DNA of 32,668 nucleotides, from NCBI GenBank assembly GCA_016781925.1, contig JADDPH010000063.1, positions 1-32,668 on the forward strand, written 5' to 3'. The notes beneath the pieces are model-generated. The model searched no databases, was not told the DNA's origin, and saw nothing but the letters and a program-made list of their open reading frames with translations. Shown here piece after piece: positions 9,333 through 17,689 of this stretch (position 1 is the first letter of the stretch; each line of letters starts with the position of its first letter). A program made the position numbers and the translations under genes. The DNA is from Sphaerobacteraceae bacterium. Lineage in GTDB: Bacteria > Chloroflexota > Chloroflexia > Thermomicrobiales > UBA6265.

Positions 9333-9413
9333 TTGTTGGCCGCTCTGGATCTACCTGGCAGCCATGATTATGCAATTCGGACACGGTTGTCGATCCTCAA
9401 AAGCGAGTCCTCA

Positions 9414-11384
9414 ATGCCCCCGACAAGCATCCTGACCGTTACTGACCTCGCCAAGACGTTTGGTACGGAGGAGATTTTCTCCGGCGTTACGTTTCAAGTC
9501 GCCGAGCGAGAGCATGTGGCTCTCGTCGGGGTCAATGGTGCCGGGAAATCCACCCTTCTTCGCATCGTAGCCGGTGCCGAGCACGCGAACGGCGGAATCG
9601 TTGCTCGCGCCAGCGGCCTGCGGGTGACCTACCTTCCCCAGGAGGCCCGCTTCAACAGCGACCGAACCGTGCGCGAAGAGGCCCGCTCTGCCTTCGAGCC
9701 GGTGCTGCTGACTGGGGAACGGATGCGGGAAATTGAGGTCGCGATGGGGACGGCCGCGGAGGGAGAGCTGGAAACGCTCTTGGAGGAATACGATCGGCTG
9801 CAGAGTCGGTTTGAGGCGGCCGGCGGGTACGACATCGAGCATCGGACCGACGAGGTGCTTTCCGGCCTTGGCTTCAGCGAGGAGCAGTGGGAAGAGCCGG
9901 TGGACCGTCTCAGCGGCGGCCAGAAGACCCGGGTCGCCCTCGTCAAGGCGCTGCTGGCCGACCCGGACCTCCTACTCTTAGATGAGCCGACCAATCATCT
10001 TGACCTCGAGATGTTGGAGTGGCTGGAGACGTTTCTACGTAGCTGGAATGGCGCCTGCCTGATCGTCTCTCACGATCGTTACTTCCTCGACCGCGTGACA
10101 AACCGCACGCTCGACCTTGCCTTCCGTCGTCTGGAAGACTATCCGGCACCGTACGGACGGTTCCTTACATTGCGCGAGGAGCGGATGGCACGCCGTCTCC
10201 AGGAGTATGAGGAGCAGCAGGCGTTCATCGCGCGCACCGAGGAGTTCATCCGTAAGTACAAGGCGGGTCAGCGGTCGAAGGAAGCGCGGGGGCGCCAGAC
10301 CAGACTGGAGCGGTTGGAGCGACTGGAGCGGCCACAGGAGCACGACGCCCTCTCCCTCAAGATGGGGTCGGCAGTCCGGAGCGGCCGGGTGGTGCTCCAC
10401 CTCTCGCCGCTGCACGTGGGCTACCCGCCGGAAGCTGCTGATGGGCACGGTCAGGCTGAGGTACTGGTCCGCACACCTGAGCTTGAGATCGAGCGGGGGG
10501 ACCGGGTTGGGCTGCTAGGCCCAAACGGTAGCGGCAAGACGACGCTGTTGCGAACTCTGACAGGACAACTCCAGCCCTTGAAGGGCCGGTTCCAGTTTGG
10601 AACCAACGTCAAGGTGGGGTACTACGCACAGGCGCACGATCAGCTGCACCGGGAAGGCACGTCACTCTCCACAATCCTCGGTGCCCAGGCGATGAGCGAG
10701 GAGGCGGCTCGCACCTACCTGGGCCGCTTCCTCTTCAGCGAGGACGATGTCTTCAAGCCGGTGAGCGCGCTTTCGGGTGGTGAACGGTCGCGGCTGGCCC
10801 TCGCTCTGCTTCTCCTTCAGCAGGCCAATCTGCTGGTTCTGGACGAACCCACGAACCACCTCGACATCCATGCCCGCGAGACGCTGGAGGAGATGCTCGG
10901 CGACTTCGACGGCACCATCCTGTTTGTCTCCCATGACCGGTACTTCATCGACCGCATCGCGACTCGGATCTGGGCCATAGAAGAGGGAAGCCTGAAGACC
11001 TACCTCGGGAACTACACCGATTATCAACGCCAGCTGGGCCGGCGGGAGGCGAAGGCCGCCAAGGAGGCTGAGCGCGGGCCGGAGCTTGTGCCCGTCAAGA
11101 GTGTCAAGGAGATGGCACCGCCCTCAGCCGCACCTCGTCAGCCCGACGGAAAGGCGCAGAAGTCGCTGATGCAGGCCGAGCGGGACATCGCCAAGCTGGA
11201 GGGCAAGCTCAACGAGCTCAGTGACGCGCTCGCCGTGGCGAGTATCGACGCCGATGTGGATGCCCTCGCCCGTCTTGGCACGGAGTACGAGCGCGCCCAG
11301 ACCGAGCTGGAGGAGGCCTACGCCCGCTGGGAGACGTTGAGCGCTCAGTTCGAGCTCGCGGCTGGTCCGGCACCGAGCCGTTGA
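9414..11384 (+). CDS. ABC-F family ATPase (translation-associated, Uup/YdiF-like)
   Basis: Soluble twin-ATPase protein of the ABC-F group, which acts on ribosomes rather than in transport. Nucleotide domain 1 has Walker A GVNGAGKST (39-47), signature LSGGQKTRVAL and Walker B LLLLDEPTNHLD. Domain 2 has GPNGSGKTT (about 369-377), LSGGERSRLAL and LLVLDEPTNHLD. No membrane segments are present. The charged interdomain linker (EEFIRKYKAGQRSKEARGRQ) corresponds to the tRNA-interacting arm. The C-terminal 60-70 residues form a coiled coil (AERDIAKLEGKLNELSDAL), as in Uup-type members. ATG 9414 was chosen over the track start because homology begins with ILTVTDLAKTFG right after it. The 657 aa length is typical. 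The housekeeping context argues against an antibiotic-resistance role. Confidence 0.93.
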   Translation: MPPTSILTVTDLAKTFGTEEIFSGVTFQVAEREHVALVGVNGAGKSTLLRIVAGAEHANGGIVARASGLRVTYLPQEARFNSDRTVREEARSAFEPVLLTGERMREIEVAMGTAAEGELETLLEEYDRLQSRFEAAGGYDIEHRTDEVLSGLGFSEEQWEEPVDRLSGGQKTRVALVKALLADPDLLLLDEPTNHLDLEMLEWLETFLRSWNGACLIVSHDRYFLDRVTNRTLDLAFRRLEDYPAPYGRFLTLREERMARRLQEYEEQQAFIARTEEFIRKYKAGQRSKEARGRQTRLERLERLERPQEHDALSLKMGSAVRSGRVVLHLSPLHVGYPPEAADGHGQAEVLVRTPELEIERGDRVGLLGPNGSGKTTLLRTLTGQLQPLKGRFQFGTNVKVGYYAQAHDQLHREGTSLSTILGAQAMSEEAARTYLGRFLFSEDDVFKPVSALSGGERSRLALALLLLQQANLLVLDEPTNHLDIHARETLEEMLGDFDGTILFVSHDRYFIDRIATRIWAIEEGSLKTYLGNYTDYQRQLGRREAKAAKEAERGPELVPVKSVKEMAPPSAAPRQPDGKAQKSLMQAERDIAKLEGKLNELSDALAVASIDADVDALARLGTEYERAQTELEEAYARWETLSAQFELAAGPAPSR

Positions 11385-11466
11385 CCAAGAACGGTGCGGT
11401 CCAGAGACGCTGCGCCCGGGGCCAGGCTGGATTGTCCGGCTCCGGCCGTGCGACAAGGAGGAACGC

Positions 11467-12078
11467 GTGGCGACGGACCCAGCAGGGGCGGTCGAGCGCC
11501 TGGTCATCAATATCGAGGGTCAGCTGGTCGCGCTTGGCCCGTACCGCCGCGACCACATTCCCGTCTATCAGGCCTGGATCAACGACTTCGGGACCACTCG
11601 AACGTTGAAGATCCCGCCCGCCCCGATGACGGCCGAGCAAGAGACAGCCTGGTACGACGCCATGAGTGGCTCGTCGACCACCGCCTCCTTCGTGATCTAC
11701 GAGCGGTCGAGTGGGCGACCGGTCGGGGGCACCAATCTCCACGACATCGATTACCGCCACCGAACGGCAAGCTTCGGCATCATGATTGGGGCGCCGGACT
11801 ACCGGGGCAAAGGCTACGGCACCGAGGCAACGCGGTTGATGCTCGACTACGCCTTCACGGCGCTCGGGCTTCACAGCGTGATGCTGACGGTGTATGCGTT
11901 CAACCTCGCGGGGCAGCGGGCCTACGCCAAGGCCGGATTCAAGGAGATCGGCCGCCGGCGGGAGTGCCGGTGGATGGGAGGGCGCTTGTGGGACGAGATC
12001 TACGTGGATTGCCTCGCCACGGAGTTTGTCAGTCCCATCCTGGATCGGGTCTTCGTGCCTGACGAGCCCCGCTCATGA
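11467..12078 (+). CDS. GNAT family N-acetyltransferase (RimJ/RimL-like)
   Basis: Transfers an acetyl group from acetyl-CoA to an amine, possibly a protein N-terminus; the substrate is not evident. The acetyl-CoA loop is clear in GIMIGAPDYRGKGYGTEATR (R-x-x-G-x-G type). It is followed by the RimJ/L-style VYAFNLAGQRAYAKAGFKEIGRRRE, which is the usual ending N..A...Y.K.GF..EG block. The GTG start has a strong AAGGAGG at 6 nt. Length 203 aa. It sits 82 bp after the ABC-F gene and 13 bp before coaE, so the three may be co-transcribed. Confidence 0.9.
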   Translation: MATDPAGAVERLVINIEGQLVALGPYRRDHIPVYQAWINDFGTTRTLKIPPAPMTAEQETAWYDAMSGSSTTASFVIYERSSGRPVGGTNLHDIDYRHRTASFGIMIGAPDYRGKGYGTEATRLMLDYAFTALGLHSVMLTVYAFNLAGQRAYAKAGFKEIGRRRECRWMGGRLWDEIYVDCLATEFVSPILDRVFVPDEPRS

Positions 12079-12091
12079 TCTTGCCGTCTTT

Positions 12092-12694
12092 GTGAGGCGC
12101 GGTCCCTTCGTCCTCGGCGTAACAGGCAACATCGCTTGCGGCAAGAGTACCGTCCTTCAAATCCTTGCCGAACGCGGTGCCGAGACGCTTGACGCGGATG
12201 CCGTTTACCACGACCTCATAGCTCCCGGTGCTCCACTCTCGGAGGCGCTTCGTTCAAGGTACGGCAGTGACATTTTTGCTCCTGACGGGACGATTGATCG
12301 GCGCGCCCTCGGGGCCCTCGTTTTTGCCGACCCTGCCGCCTTGGAGGAGCTCGATGCTCTCACCCACCCCGCCGTGGTGGCGGAGGTCCAGCGGCTCATT
12401 GAGGCGAGCGACGCCCAGGTGATGGTGGTCGACGCGGTGAAGCTGGTCGAGAGCGGGCTGGCAGACGCATGCGACACTCTTTGGCTGGTCACGTGCGAGC
12501 CCGATCAGCAGGTTGAGCGGTTGATGCACCGAAACGGTCTCTCTCGCGAGGAGGCCAAGCGCCGAGTTGCGTTGCAGCCGTCGGTGGAGGCCAAACGCGC
12601 GCTTGCCGGTGCCATTATCAACAATAGTGGAACCATTGCAGAGACTCGACGCCAGGTGGCGGAGGCCTGGGAGCGGCTCCCCATTCGCTCATAG
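12092..12694 (+). CDS. coaE: Dephospho-CoA kinase
   Basis: Last step of coenzyme A synthesis, phosphorylating the 3'-OH of dephospho-CoA. The P-loop GNIACGKST is at residues 12-20, then AETLDADAVYHDLI (substrate-binding DAD), and the LID-like RNGLSREEAKRRVALQ. The track ORF runs back to 11894 inside the acetyltransferase gene, which is a shadow. GTG 12092 is the only start codon near the first beta strand (FVLGVTG) and gives the normal length of 200 aa. No clear ribosome-binding site is present, so translation may depend on coupling to the gene upstream. Confidence 0.92.
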   Translation: MRRGPFVLGVTGNIACGKSTVLQILAERGAETLDADAVYHDLIAPGAPLSEALRSRYGSDIFAPDGTIDRRALGALVFADPAALEELDALTHPAVVAEVQRLIEASDAQVMVVDAVKLVESGLADACDTLWLVTCEPDQQVERLMHRNGLSREEAKRRVALQPSVEAKRALAGAIINNSGTIAETRRQVAEAWERLPIRS

Positions 12695-12699
12695 CACCC

Positions 12700-12747
12700 G
12701 GAAGGGAGACCCGGGCGGATGGTCGCGTGCCTTGCAGCCTCCCTTCC
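12700..12747. repeat. Inverted repeat after coaE
   Basis: GGAAGGGAG (12700-12708) and its exact complement CTCCCTTCC (12739-12747) are separated by 30 nt. They can form a 9-bp stem just past the coaE stop. There is no T-run, so it is either a 3'-end structure or a protein site. Confidence 0.5.
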
Positions 12748-12910
12748 TGGTAGCGGTGATGCTCATCGGCAGCCCTTTATGCCGGCGCGCCGACCGTCGG
12801 TGCGTCAGGGAGCCAGACCATGAGCGACGAGGCGTGGCACGCATTCTGTGACACACGTGGAAGATTTGCGGCCGCTTCCCTCGCCAGGAAGGGCATCATC
12901 ACGAGGACGG

Positions 12911-13546
12911 ATGAAGGATCCCATGGACGACCAGATCACGTTTGACGTCTACTTCGACTACGGTTGACCTTACGTCTACAGCGCGGCGGTCTGGCTGCGC
13001 GGGGTGCGTGAGCAACTCGGCGATCAGTTGCAGGTCAACTGGCGCTACTTTCCCTTGGAGCAGGTCAACTCCGCTGAGGGGCCGGAGTGGAAGCTCTGGG
13101 AGCAGCCCGATTCCCATCGTAGCCGGGGCCGGGTTGCCTTCCAAGCGGCTATTGCGGCCCGCAACCAGGGCGATGAGGCGTTCGAGCGGTTCCACTGGGG
13201 CCTCCTCAAGGCCAAGCATGAGGACGGCCAGGACCACGGTAAGGCCAGCACCTTGCGAGCCGTGGCGGAGGAAGCGGGCCTGGACCTGGAGCAGTTCGAG
13301 CGAGATCGGACTGATCGCTCAATGCTCTCCAAGATCGGCGAGGACTACGCGGAGGGGCACGACCGCCTGGGCGCGTTCGGCACACCGACGTTTATTTTCC
13401 CGAACGAGGCTGCGGCGTATCTCAAGCTGACGCCGAAATCCCCCTTGTCTGACCCGATGGCCTTCTTTGAAGAATTCATCCGCATCGGTCGGGACAGGAC
13501 GGACGTCCTGGAGATCAAGCGCCCAAACCGGCCGAGTACGGGATAG
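12911..13546 (+). CDS. DsbA/FrnE-like thioredoxin-fold selenoprotein (UGA = Sec at codon 19)
   Basis: Probable thiol/selenol oxidoreductase of the DsbA-like (2-hydroxychromene-2-carboxylate isomerase/FrnE) superfamily. From ATG 12911 the frame reads MKDPMDDQITFDVYFDYG, then TGA at 12965-12967, then PYVYSAAVWLRGVREQ and on to the TAG at 13546 with no other stop. The track lists only the part from an internal GTG at 13004. The UGA falls where the first Cys of the DsbA CPxx motif belongs, right after the first beta strand. The thioredoxin-fold cis-Pro loop is present as FGTPTFIF. There is no second Cys (motif U-P-Y-V), and no signal peptide, so it is probably cytoplasmic. A SECIS-like hairpin follows the UGA. 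ATG 12911 has GAGG at 4 nt and ATG 12923 has AAGGA at 4 nt; either could be the start. The sequence alone cannot exclude a sequencing error of TGC to TGA, but the hairpin argues against it. Confidence 0.85.
12981..13000 (+). promoter_or_regulatory. SECIS element of the DsbA-like gene
   Basis: GCGCGGC (12981-12987), loop GGTCTG (12988-12993), GCTGCGC (12994-13000): seven base pairs including one G-U. It starts 13 nt after the UGA, and the loop G is 22 nt from it, inside the range known for bacterial SECIS. The loop contains GGUCU, as in the fdh hairpin of this window. Confidence 0.8.
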
Positions 13547-13589
13547 CGAATCGGCGGCCACCTCCGTTGAGTACGCGAGTGGACCGGGA

Positions 13590-13625
13590 GGGGCGGTGCG
13601 GACACCGCCCCTTCTCGCTATCTTT
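13590..13625 (+). terminator. Rho-independent terminator after the DsbA-like selenoprotein gene
   Basis: GGGGCGGTG, loop CGGA, CACCGCCCC: a perfect 9-bp stem, extendable by A-T and G-U pairs, followed by TTCTCGCTATCTTT. It separates the selenoprotein gene from mutY. Confidence 0.7.
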
Positions 13626-13723
13626 CCCCAACGTCACCAATCTCGAAGCACAGCGTCGCGCCCGCTGCCTCCCGGTGCGGGTTATCGGCGGGAAATTGGC
13701 CGAGTCCGGGGTAGACTCTCCCT

Positions 13724-14704
13724 ATGTCCACCCCTTCCCTTGAACCGGCCAAGATCGTCGCCGTCCAACAGGGCTTGCTGGGCTGGTTTGAGGCCAACCG
13801 GCGGGATCTCCCCTGGCGCCGGACCCGGGATCCCTACCACGTCCTGGTCTCGGAGATCATGCTTCAGCAGACCCAGGTCGACCGGGTCTTGCCCTACTAC
13901 CGCGCCTTCCTGGAGCGCTTCCCGACAGTCCAGGCCTTGGCCGCTGCGCCGACCGCCGAGGTGATCAAGGCCTGGGCGGGTCTTGGATACAACCGCCGCG
14001 CGGTCAATCTCCAAAGGACCGCCCGATACATTGTCGATAACCTGGAGGGGACTTTTCCTCGCGAAGTGGAAGCCCTCCGCTCGCTGCCGGGGATCGGGCC
14101 GTACACGGCTGGCGCGGTGGCGTGCTTTGCATATGAGCAGGACGTAGCTTTCATTGATACCAATATGCGTCGCGTCTTGCACCGGCTGTTCCACGGCGTT
14201 GACGTGCCGAGCCCGACGGCCAGTGATCGCGAGATCCTGGGTATAGCCTCCGCCGTCGTGCCTCCCGGACGCGGCTGGGTCTGGAATCAGGCCTTGATAG
14301 AGTTTGGCGCGCTGCACTGCACGGCGCGGCGGCCGGCCTGCGTCGTTTGCCCGCTCCAGGCTGTCTGCTGCGCCTATCCTGGTGTTCAGTCCGCCATCGC
14401 GGCGGTGCCGCGAGGCGCTCGGGCGACGACGGAGCCGCGATTTCACGAATCCAACCGCTACTACCGGGGTCGGGTCCTGGCAGCCCTGCGTGATCTGCCG
14501 GCAGCGGAGAGCGGGGAAGGCATCGCCCTCAAGGCGCTCGGACATCACGTCCGTGACAACTTCACCGAGGCGGACGTTCCGTGGCTTTACGGTGTGGTGA
14601 AGGGATTGTCGGACGACGGCCTGGCTATGGTGGCCGAGGAGACTCCCGGTTACGACGGGGGCAGTGATGAGCCTGAACCTCAACTGCGCATAAGGCTGCC
14701 CTAG
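13724..14704 (+). CDS. mutY: A/G-specific adenine glycosylase
   Basis: Base-excision repair enzyme that removes adenine mispaired with 8-oxoguanine. Helix-hairpin-helix LPGIGPYTAG is at 121-130. The catalytic acid region SEIMLQQTQV has Glu44, and AFIDTNMRRVL has Asp145. The [4Fe-4S] ligands Cys199, Cys206, Cys209 and Cys215 keep the family C-x6-C-x2-C-x5-C spacing. At 326 aa it is short, and the roughly 105 residues after the cluster do not obviously form the complete NUDIX-like 8-oxoG recognition domain. A DNA-binding segment GHHVRDNFTEADV is seen near the end. The ATG at 13724 has a weak ribosome-binding site. It converges on the P-type ATPase gene. Confidence 0.93.
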   Translation: MSTPSLEPAKIVAVQQGLLGWFEANRRDLPWRRTRDPYHVLVSEIMLQQTQVDRVLPYYRAFLERFPTVQALAAAPTAEVIKAWAGLGYNRRAVNLQRTARYIVDNLEGTFPREVEALRSLPGIGPYTAGAVACFAYEQDVAFIDTNMRRVLHRLFHGVDVPSPTASDREILGIASAVVPPGRGWVWNQALIEFGALHCTARRPACVVCPLQAVCCAYPGVQSAIAAVPRGARATTEPRFHESNRYYRGRVLAALRDLPAAESGEGIALKALGHHVRDNFTEADVPWLYGVVKGLSDDGLAMVAEETPGYDGGSDEPEPQLRIRLP

Positions 14705-14743
14705 CGTCCGCTGCAGTCGACGAAGGCCCCGGCGCCGGTCATA

Positions 14744-17209
14744 TCAGTCGCTGCCCGCTGACTGCATCGCCATCAACCTTTTCTCAGATGGCAGAAGCAT
14801 CGCCTCCTCGGGTTGTCCGACCCGCAGCAGCCGCAGCGAGTTGAACGTGACGAGCAGCGCCATGCCGGTGTCTGCCAACACTGCCAGCCAGAGGTTCGTG
14901 ATGCCGACAAACGTGAGCACCAGGAATATCGCCTTGACCAGAAGCGAGGCAGCGATATTCTGGCGGATGATTGTGAGGGTTTGGCGGGCGAGACGGAGGG
15001 CCACCGGAAGCTCCGACAGCTCGTCGCCCATCAAGGTCACGTCGGCTGCCTCGACAGCGACATCCGTACCTGCCCCGCCCATCGCCACCCCGGCCGTCGC
15101 CACGGCAAGCGCCGGCGCGTCGTTGACGCCATCACCGATCATGGCGACTGGCATCGTCTGCTGGAGGTCACGCACCGCCACGACCTTATCCTCGGGCAGC
15201 AACTCGGCGCGGACGTCGGCGACCCCTACCTCCTCGCCGATTCGCTCCGCGGTGTGGCGGTTATCGCCAGTCAGCATGACCGTCTGTAGGCCCAGCGCGC
15301 CCAAGGTGGCGACGGCGCTGGGACTTTGAGCGCGAAGGGGATCTGCGACAACGATGATCCCATTGATGCGATCCGCTGTTCCCACCAGGACGGCCGTTTT
15401 TCCGCCGCGCTCCGCCTTCACCAAGGCTCGCTCGACCTCGACGGGGACCTGGGCAAAGAGGCGCCGGCTGCCGACCACGATGGTCTCGCCGTTCACCACG
15501 GCGTGCGCACCCCGCCCTGGGACGGTCTGGGCGTCGGTGGCCTCGGGGACCGAAAGTTGCTGCGCCGTTGCCGCGTCGACAATCGCCCGCGCGATGGGGT
15601 GGGTCGACCGGCACTCCACTGCAGCGGTACGAGCCAGGAGAGCCTCGGCGGAGAGTCCACCGAGTGGCATGACATCAGTGACGGCGGGCCGGCCAGCCGT
15701 CAAGGTCCCGGTCTTATCGAAGGCGACCGCGCGCACGGCGGCGAGGGCTTCGATGGCGGCGCCTCCCCTAAACAGAATCCCGCGGCGCGAAGCCGAGCCG
15801 ATCGCCGCCACCAACGCGACGGGAGTAGAGATCACCAGCGCGCATGGGCAAGCCACTACGAGTAGCACCAAGGCCTTGAAGATCCAGCCGCGGAAGTCGC
15901 CGACGATGAGTGGCACCACGGTCGCGATAAGAAGCGCCGCGGCAACGACGATCGGCGTGTAGACCGCCGCGAAGCGATCGACGAAGGCCTGGACCGGCGC
16001 CTTGGATGCCTGGGCCTCCTCCACCATGGTAATGATCCGGGCCAGCGTCGTGTCGCAGGCCGGCTTGGTCGAGCGGACTTCGAGCGCGCCGTCACCGTTG
16101 ATGCTGCCGGCGAAAACGTTGCTGGCGGGCTCCACCTCCACCGGGATCGACTCGCCGGTGATCGACGCTTGATCGACGGACGATCGGCCGGCGGTGACCT
16201 CACCGTCGACAGGTACCCGATCGCCTGGCCGCACGACGACCACTTCCCCGACTACCACCGCGGCCACCGGGACGCGGACCTCACCACCGTCCCGCTTCAC
16301 AGTCGCCTCCGCCGGAGCGAGGCGGACGAGGGCCTGGATGGCGCGACGGGTGCGCTCCACGGTGAGCGTCTGGAGCGTGAGACCGATGGCAAACAGGATC
16401 AGGACGGAAGATCCTTCGTCCCATCGGCCGATGGCCACGGCGCCGACGGCGGCGACGCTCATCAGCACGTTCATGTCGGCCCGGCGGGCCTTCAGCGCGT
16501 ACCAGGCCGACCGCACGATGGGGTGCCCGGCGACCACCATCGCGAGGAGAAAGGGCACCGCGCTGACGACGCGTTCAGCGCCGGCGCGCTCGAGATCGAA
16601 ACCAACCACCCATAGCAGCGCGGCCGCCACCGTTTCGATCAGCCGTCCCTGGCGCCACCAGCCGTGGGTTGCCGCCAAAGGGAGGTCTTGGGACCTCCCC
16701 CGCCGCGTCGCCCCATAGCCAGCCTGCTTGACCGCGTCGACGACGGCTTCCTGGCCAAGACCCGATTCTTGCGGTTCGACGGTCAGCGTGCCCGCGCCGA
16801 AGTTCACGGCCGCCGACGCCACCCCGGGCAGTCGCTGGACGCCGGCCTCGATCGTCTTCGCGCACTCGCCGCAGTCCATCCCGGAAATATCGAAGACCCA
16901 CGGCCCATCGGTCTCCATCGGTGGTGGAGCTTGGTGAACTCCATACCCGAGCGCCTTCACCCGCCCGACGAGGTCCTCCTGCTCAACCAAGGTCGGATCG
17001 TAGGTCACGTCTGCCGTGCCGCCGGCGAAGTTGACTTTGGCGGTCTCCACGCCGTGCAGGGAGGCCAGCGACGCCTCGATCGTCTTCGCGCAGCTCCCGC
17101 AGTCCATGTCCGTCACGTCGAGGCGGCAACTCGCGCTGATCAACGACGCGTCGGTGCGAACGTGCTGCCCAGACGGCACGGTACAGTCCGCCCCGCCGTC
17201 TCGTCTCAC
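14744..17209 (-). CDS. Zn2+/Cd2+/Pb2+-exporting P1B-type ATPase
   Basis: ATP-driven heavy-metal efflux pump of the inner membrane. Two N-terminal metal-binding domains carry MDCGSC (35-40) and MDCGEC (111-116), the form typical of ZntA/CadA. After the first membrane helices come TGES (351-354), the intramembrane metal motif CPC (454-456), the phosphorylated Asp498 in DKTGTLT, a THPIARAI HP motif, and GDGVNDAPAL. The last membrane helices hold a Lys (LLVKAIFL) and an Asp (VLADTGMALLVTFNSLRLLR), which mark the zinc/cadmium/lead subgroup rather than copper pumps. At 821 aa it is slightly long because of the second metal domain. Its GTG start overlaps the regulator stop by 4 bp (GTGA) with GGAGG upstream, so the two genes form an operon. 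Confidence 0.95.
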   Translation of the reverse strand: MRRDGGADCTVPSGQHVRTDASLISASCRLDVTDMDCGSCAKTIEASLASLHGVETAKVNFAGGTADVTYDPTLVEQEDLVGRVKALGYGVHQAPPPMETDGPWVFDISGMDCGECAKTIEAGVQRLPGVASAAVNFGAGTLTVEPQESGLGQEAVVDAVKQAGYGATRRGRSQDLPLAATHGWWRQGRLIETVAAALLWVVGFDLERAGAERVVSAVPFLLAMVVAGHPIVRSAWYALKARRADMNVLMSVAAVGAVAIGRWDEGSSVLILFAIGLTLQTLTVERTRRAIQALVRLAPAEATVKRDGGEVRVPVAAVVVGEVVVVRPGDRVPVDGEVTAGRSSVDQASITGESIPVEVEPASNVFAGSINGDGALEVRSTKPACDTTLARIITMVEEAQASKAPVQAFVDRFAAVYTPIVVAAALLIATVVPLIVGDFRGWIFKALVLLVVACPCALVISTPVALVAAIGSASRRGILFRGGAAIEALAAVRAVAFDKTGTLTAGRPAVTDVMPLGGLSAEALLARTAAVECRSTHPIARAIVDAATAQQLSVPEATDAQTVPGRGAHAVVNGETIVVGSRRLFAQVPVEVERALVKAERGGKTAVLVGTADRINGIIVVADPLRAQSPSAVATLGALGLQTVMLTGDNRHTAERIGEEVGVADVRAELLPEDKVVAVRDLQQTMPVAMIGDGVNDAPALAVATAGVAMGGAGTDVAVEAADVTLMGDELSELPVALRLARQTLTIIRQNIAASLLVKAIFLVLTFVGITNLWLAVLADTGMALLVTFNSLRLLRVGQPEEAMLLPSEKRLMAMQSAGSD

Positions 17210-17613
17210 GATCCGTCCTCCGAGATTTGGTGGCGGATGTGGGCGAGGGCTTGACCGTAGAGGGCCGTGACGTGAGCGTCGTCTAATGCGTAGTAGGCGA
17301 GGCGGCCGTCACGGCGGGCGCGGACGAGGCCGATCGACCGCATCAGGCGCAGGTGGTGGGAAACCGCGGATTCGCTGTGTCCAACCGTCGCGGCCAAGTC
17401 GCAGACGCACAGTTCCCGCTCGGCCAGCGCGGCCATAATGCGAAGGCGCGTGGGATCACCGAGTGCGGCGAATAAATCTCCCAGGGCCGCGAGGGCCGGC
17501 ACCGCCGGGAGCGTTGCCCGGGCGGCCCGCACCGCATCGACGTGAACCAGCTCCTCCTCGCATGAGAGGTCGGCCAGAGCAGCCAGTTGATCCTGTTTAC
17601 GTGGGCGGGCCAC
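17206..17613 (-). CDS. ArsR/SmtB-family metal-sensing repressor (CadC/SmtB-like)
   Basis: Winged-helix repressor expected to release DNA when zinc, cadmium or lead binds, controlling the ATPase with which it overlaps. Both known metal sites can be traced. The alpha-3N site has Cys18 near the N-terminus plus ELCVCD (Cys69, Cys71), as in CadC. The alpha-5 site has Asp112, His114, His125 and His128, with exactly the spacing of SmtB Asp104, His106, His117 and Glu120. The helix-turn-helix is SESAVSHHLRLMRSIGLV. GTG start with AAAGG 9-10 nt upstream; 135 aa is a normal size. A perfect inverted repeat lies between its promoter and the gene, consistent with autoregulation. Confidence 0.93.
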   Translation of the reverse strand: MARPRKQDQLAALADLSCEEELVHVDAVRAARATLPAVPALAALGDLFAALGDPTRLRIMAALAERELCVCDLAATVGHSESAVSHHLRLMRSIGLVRARRDGRLAYYALDDAHVTALYGQALAHIRHQISEDGS

Positions 17614-17653
17614 TGCGGTTGCCTTTCACATCTCAGGTCGCGGAGCGCGTCAG

Positions 17654-17669
17654 CTGAGTAGTAACTCAG
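17654..17669. promoter_or_regulatory. Operator for the ArsR/SmtB repressor
   Basis: CTGAGT-AGTA-ACTCAG, a perfect 6-bp inverted repeat with 4-nt spacer, 41 bp before the repressor start and just downstream of the predicted transcription start. The position fits steric repression. That the site belongs to this repressor is inferred from location. Confidence 0.6.
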
Positions 17670-17680
17670 TGATCAGGGCA

Positions 17681-17689
17681 AGTATAGCA
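17681..17689 (-). promoter_or_regulatory. Extended -10 promoter of the arsR-ATPase operon
   Basis: Minus strand TGC-TATACT: -10 at 17681-17686 with the TGn extension at 17687-17689. Start expected near 17674, beside the inverted repeat. No -35 match is visible. Confidence 0.5.

Larger units (their letters stand above)
9072..9413. other. Divergent lysA / ABC-F intergenic region (342 bp)
   Basis: Holds promoters for both directions (described separately). The track extends the ABC-F ORF into it from 9210, but the residues before ATG 9414 have no family resemblance. A 23-codon frame (9364-9435) overlaps the ABC-F start but lacks a ribosome-binding site. No RNA gene was recognised. Confidence 0.6.

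Noticed and set aside
9364-9435. 23-codon uORF before the ABC-F gene as a regulatory leader peptide
   Set aside because: No ribosome-binding site, and the ABC-F protein looks like a housekeeping type rather than an antibiotic-inducible one.
12820-12945. 41-codon ORF MSDEAWHAFCDTRG... with an AGGGAG upstream
   Set aside because: No family recognised, overlaps the selenoprotein start, and too short to distinguish from chance; noted only as part of the gap.
14705-14743. CCGGCGCCGG palindrome between mutY and the ATPase as a terminator
   Set aside because: It cannot form a useful loop and has no T-run on either strand.
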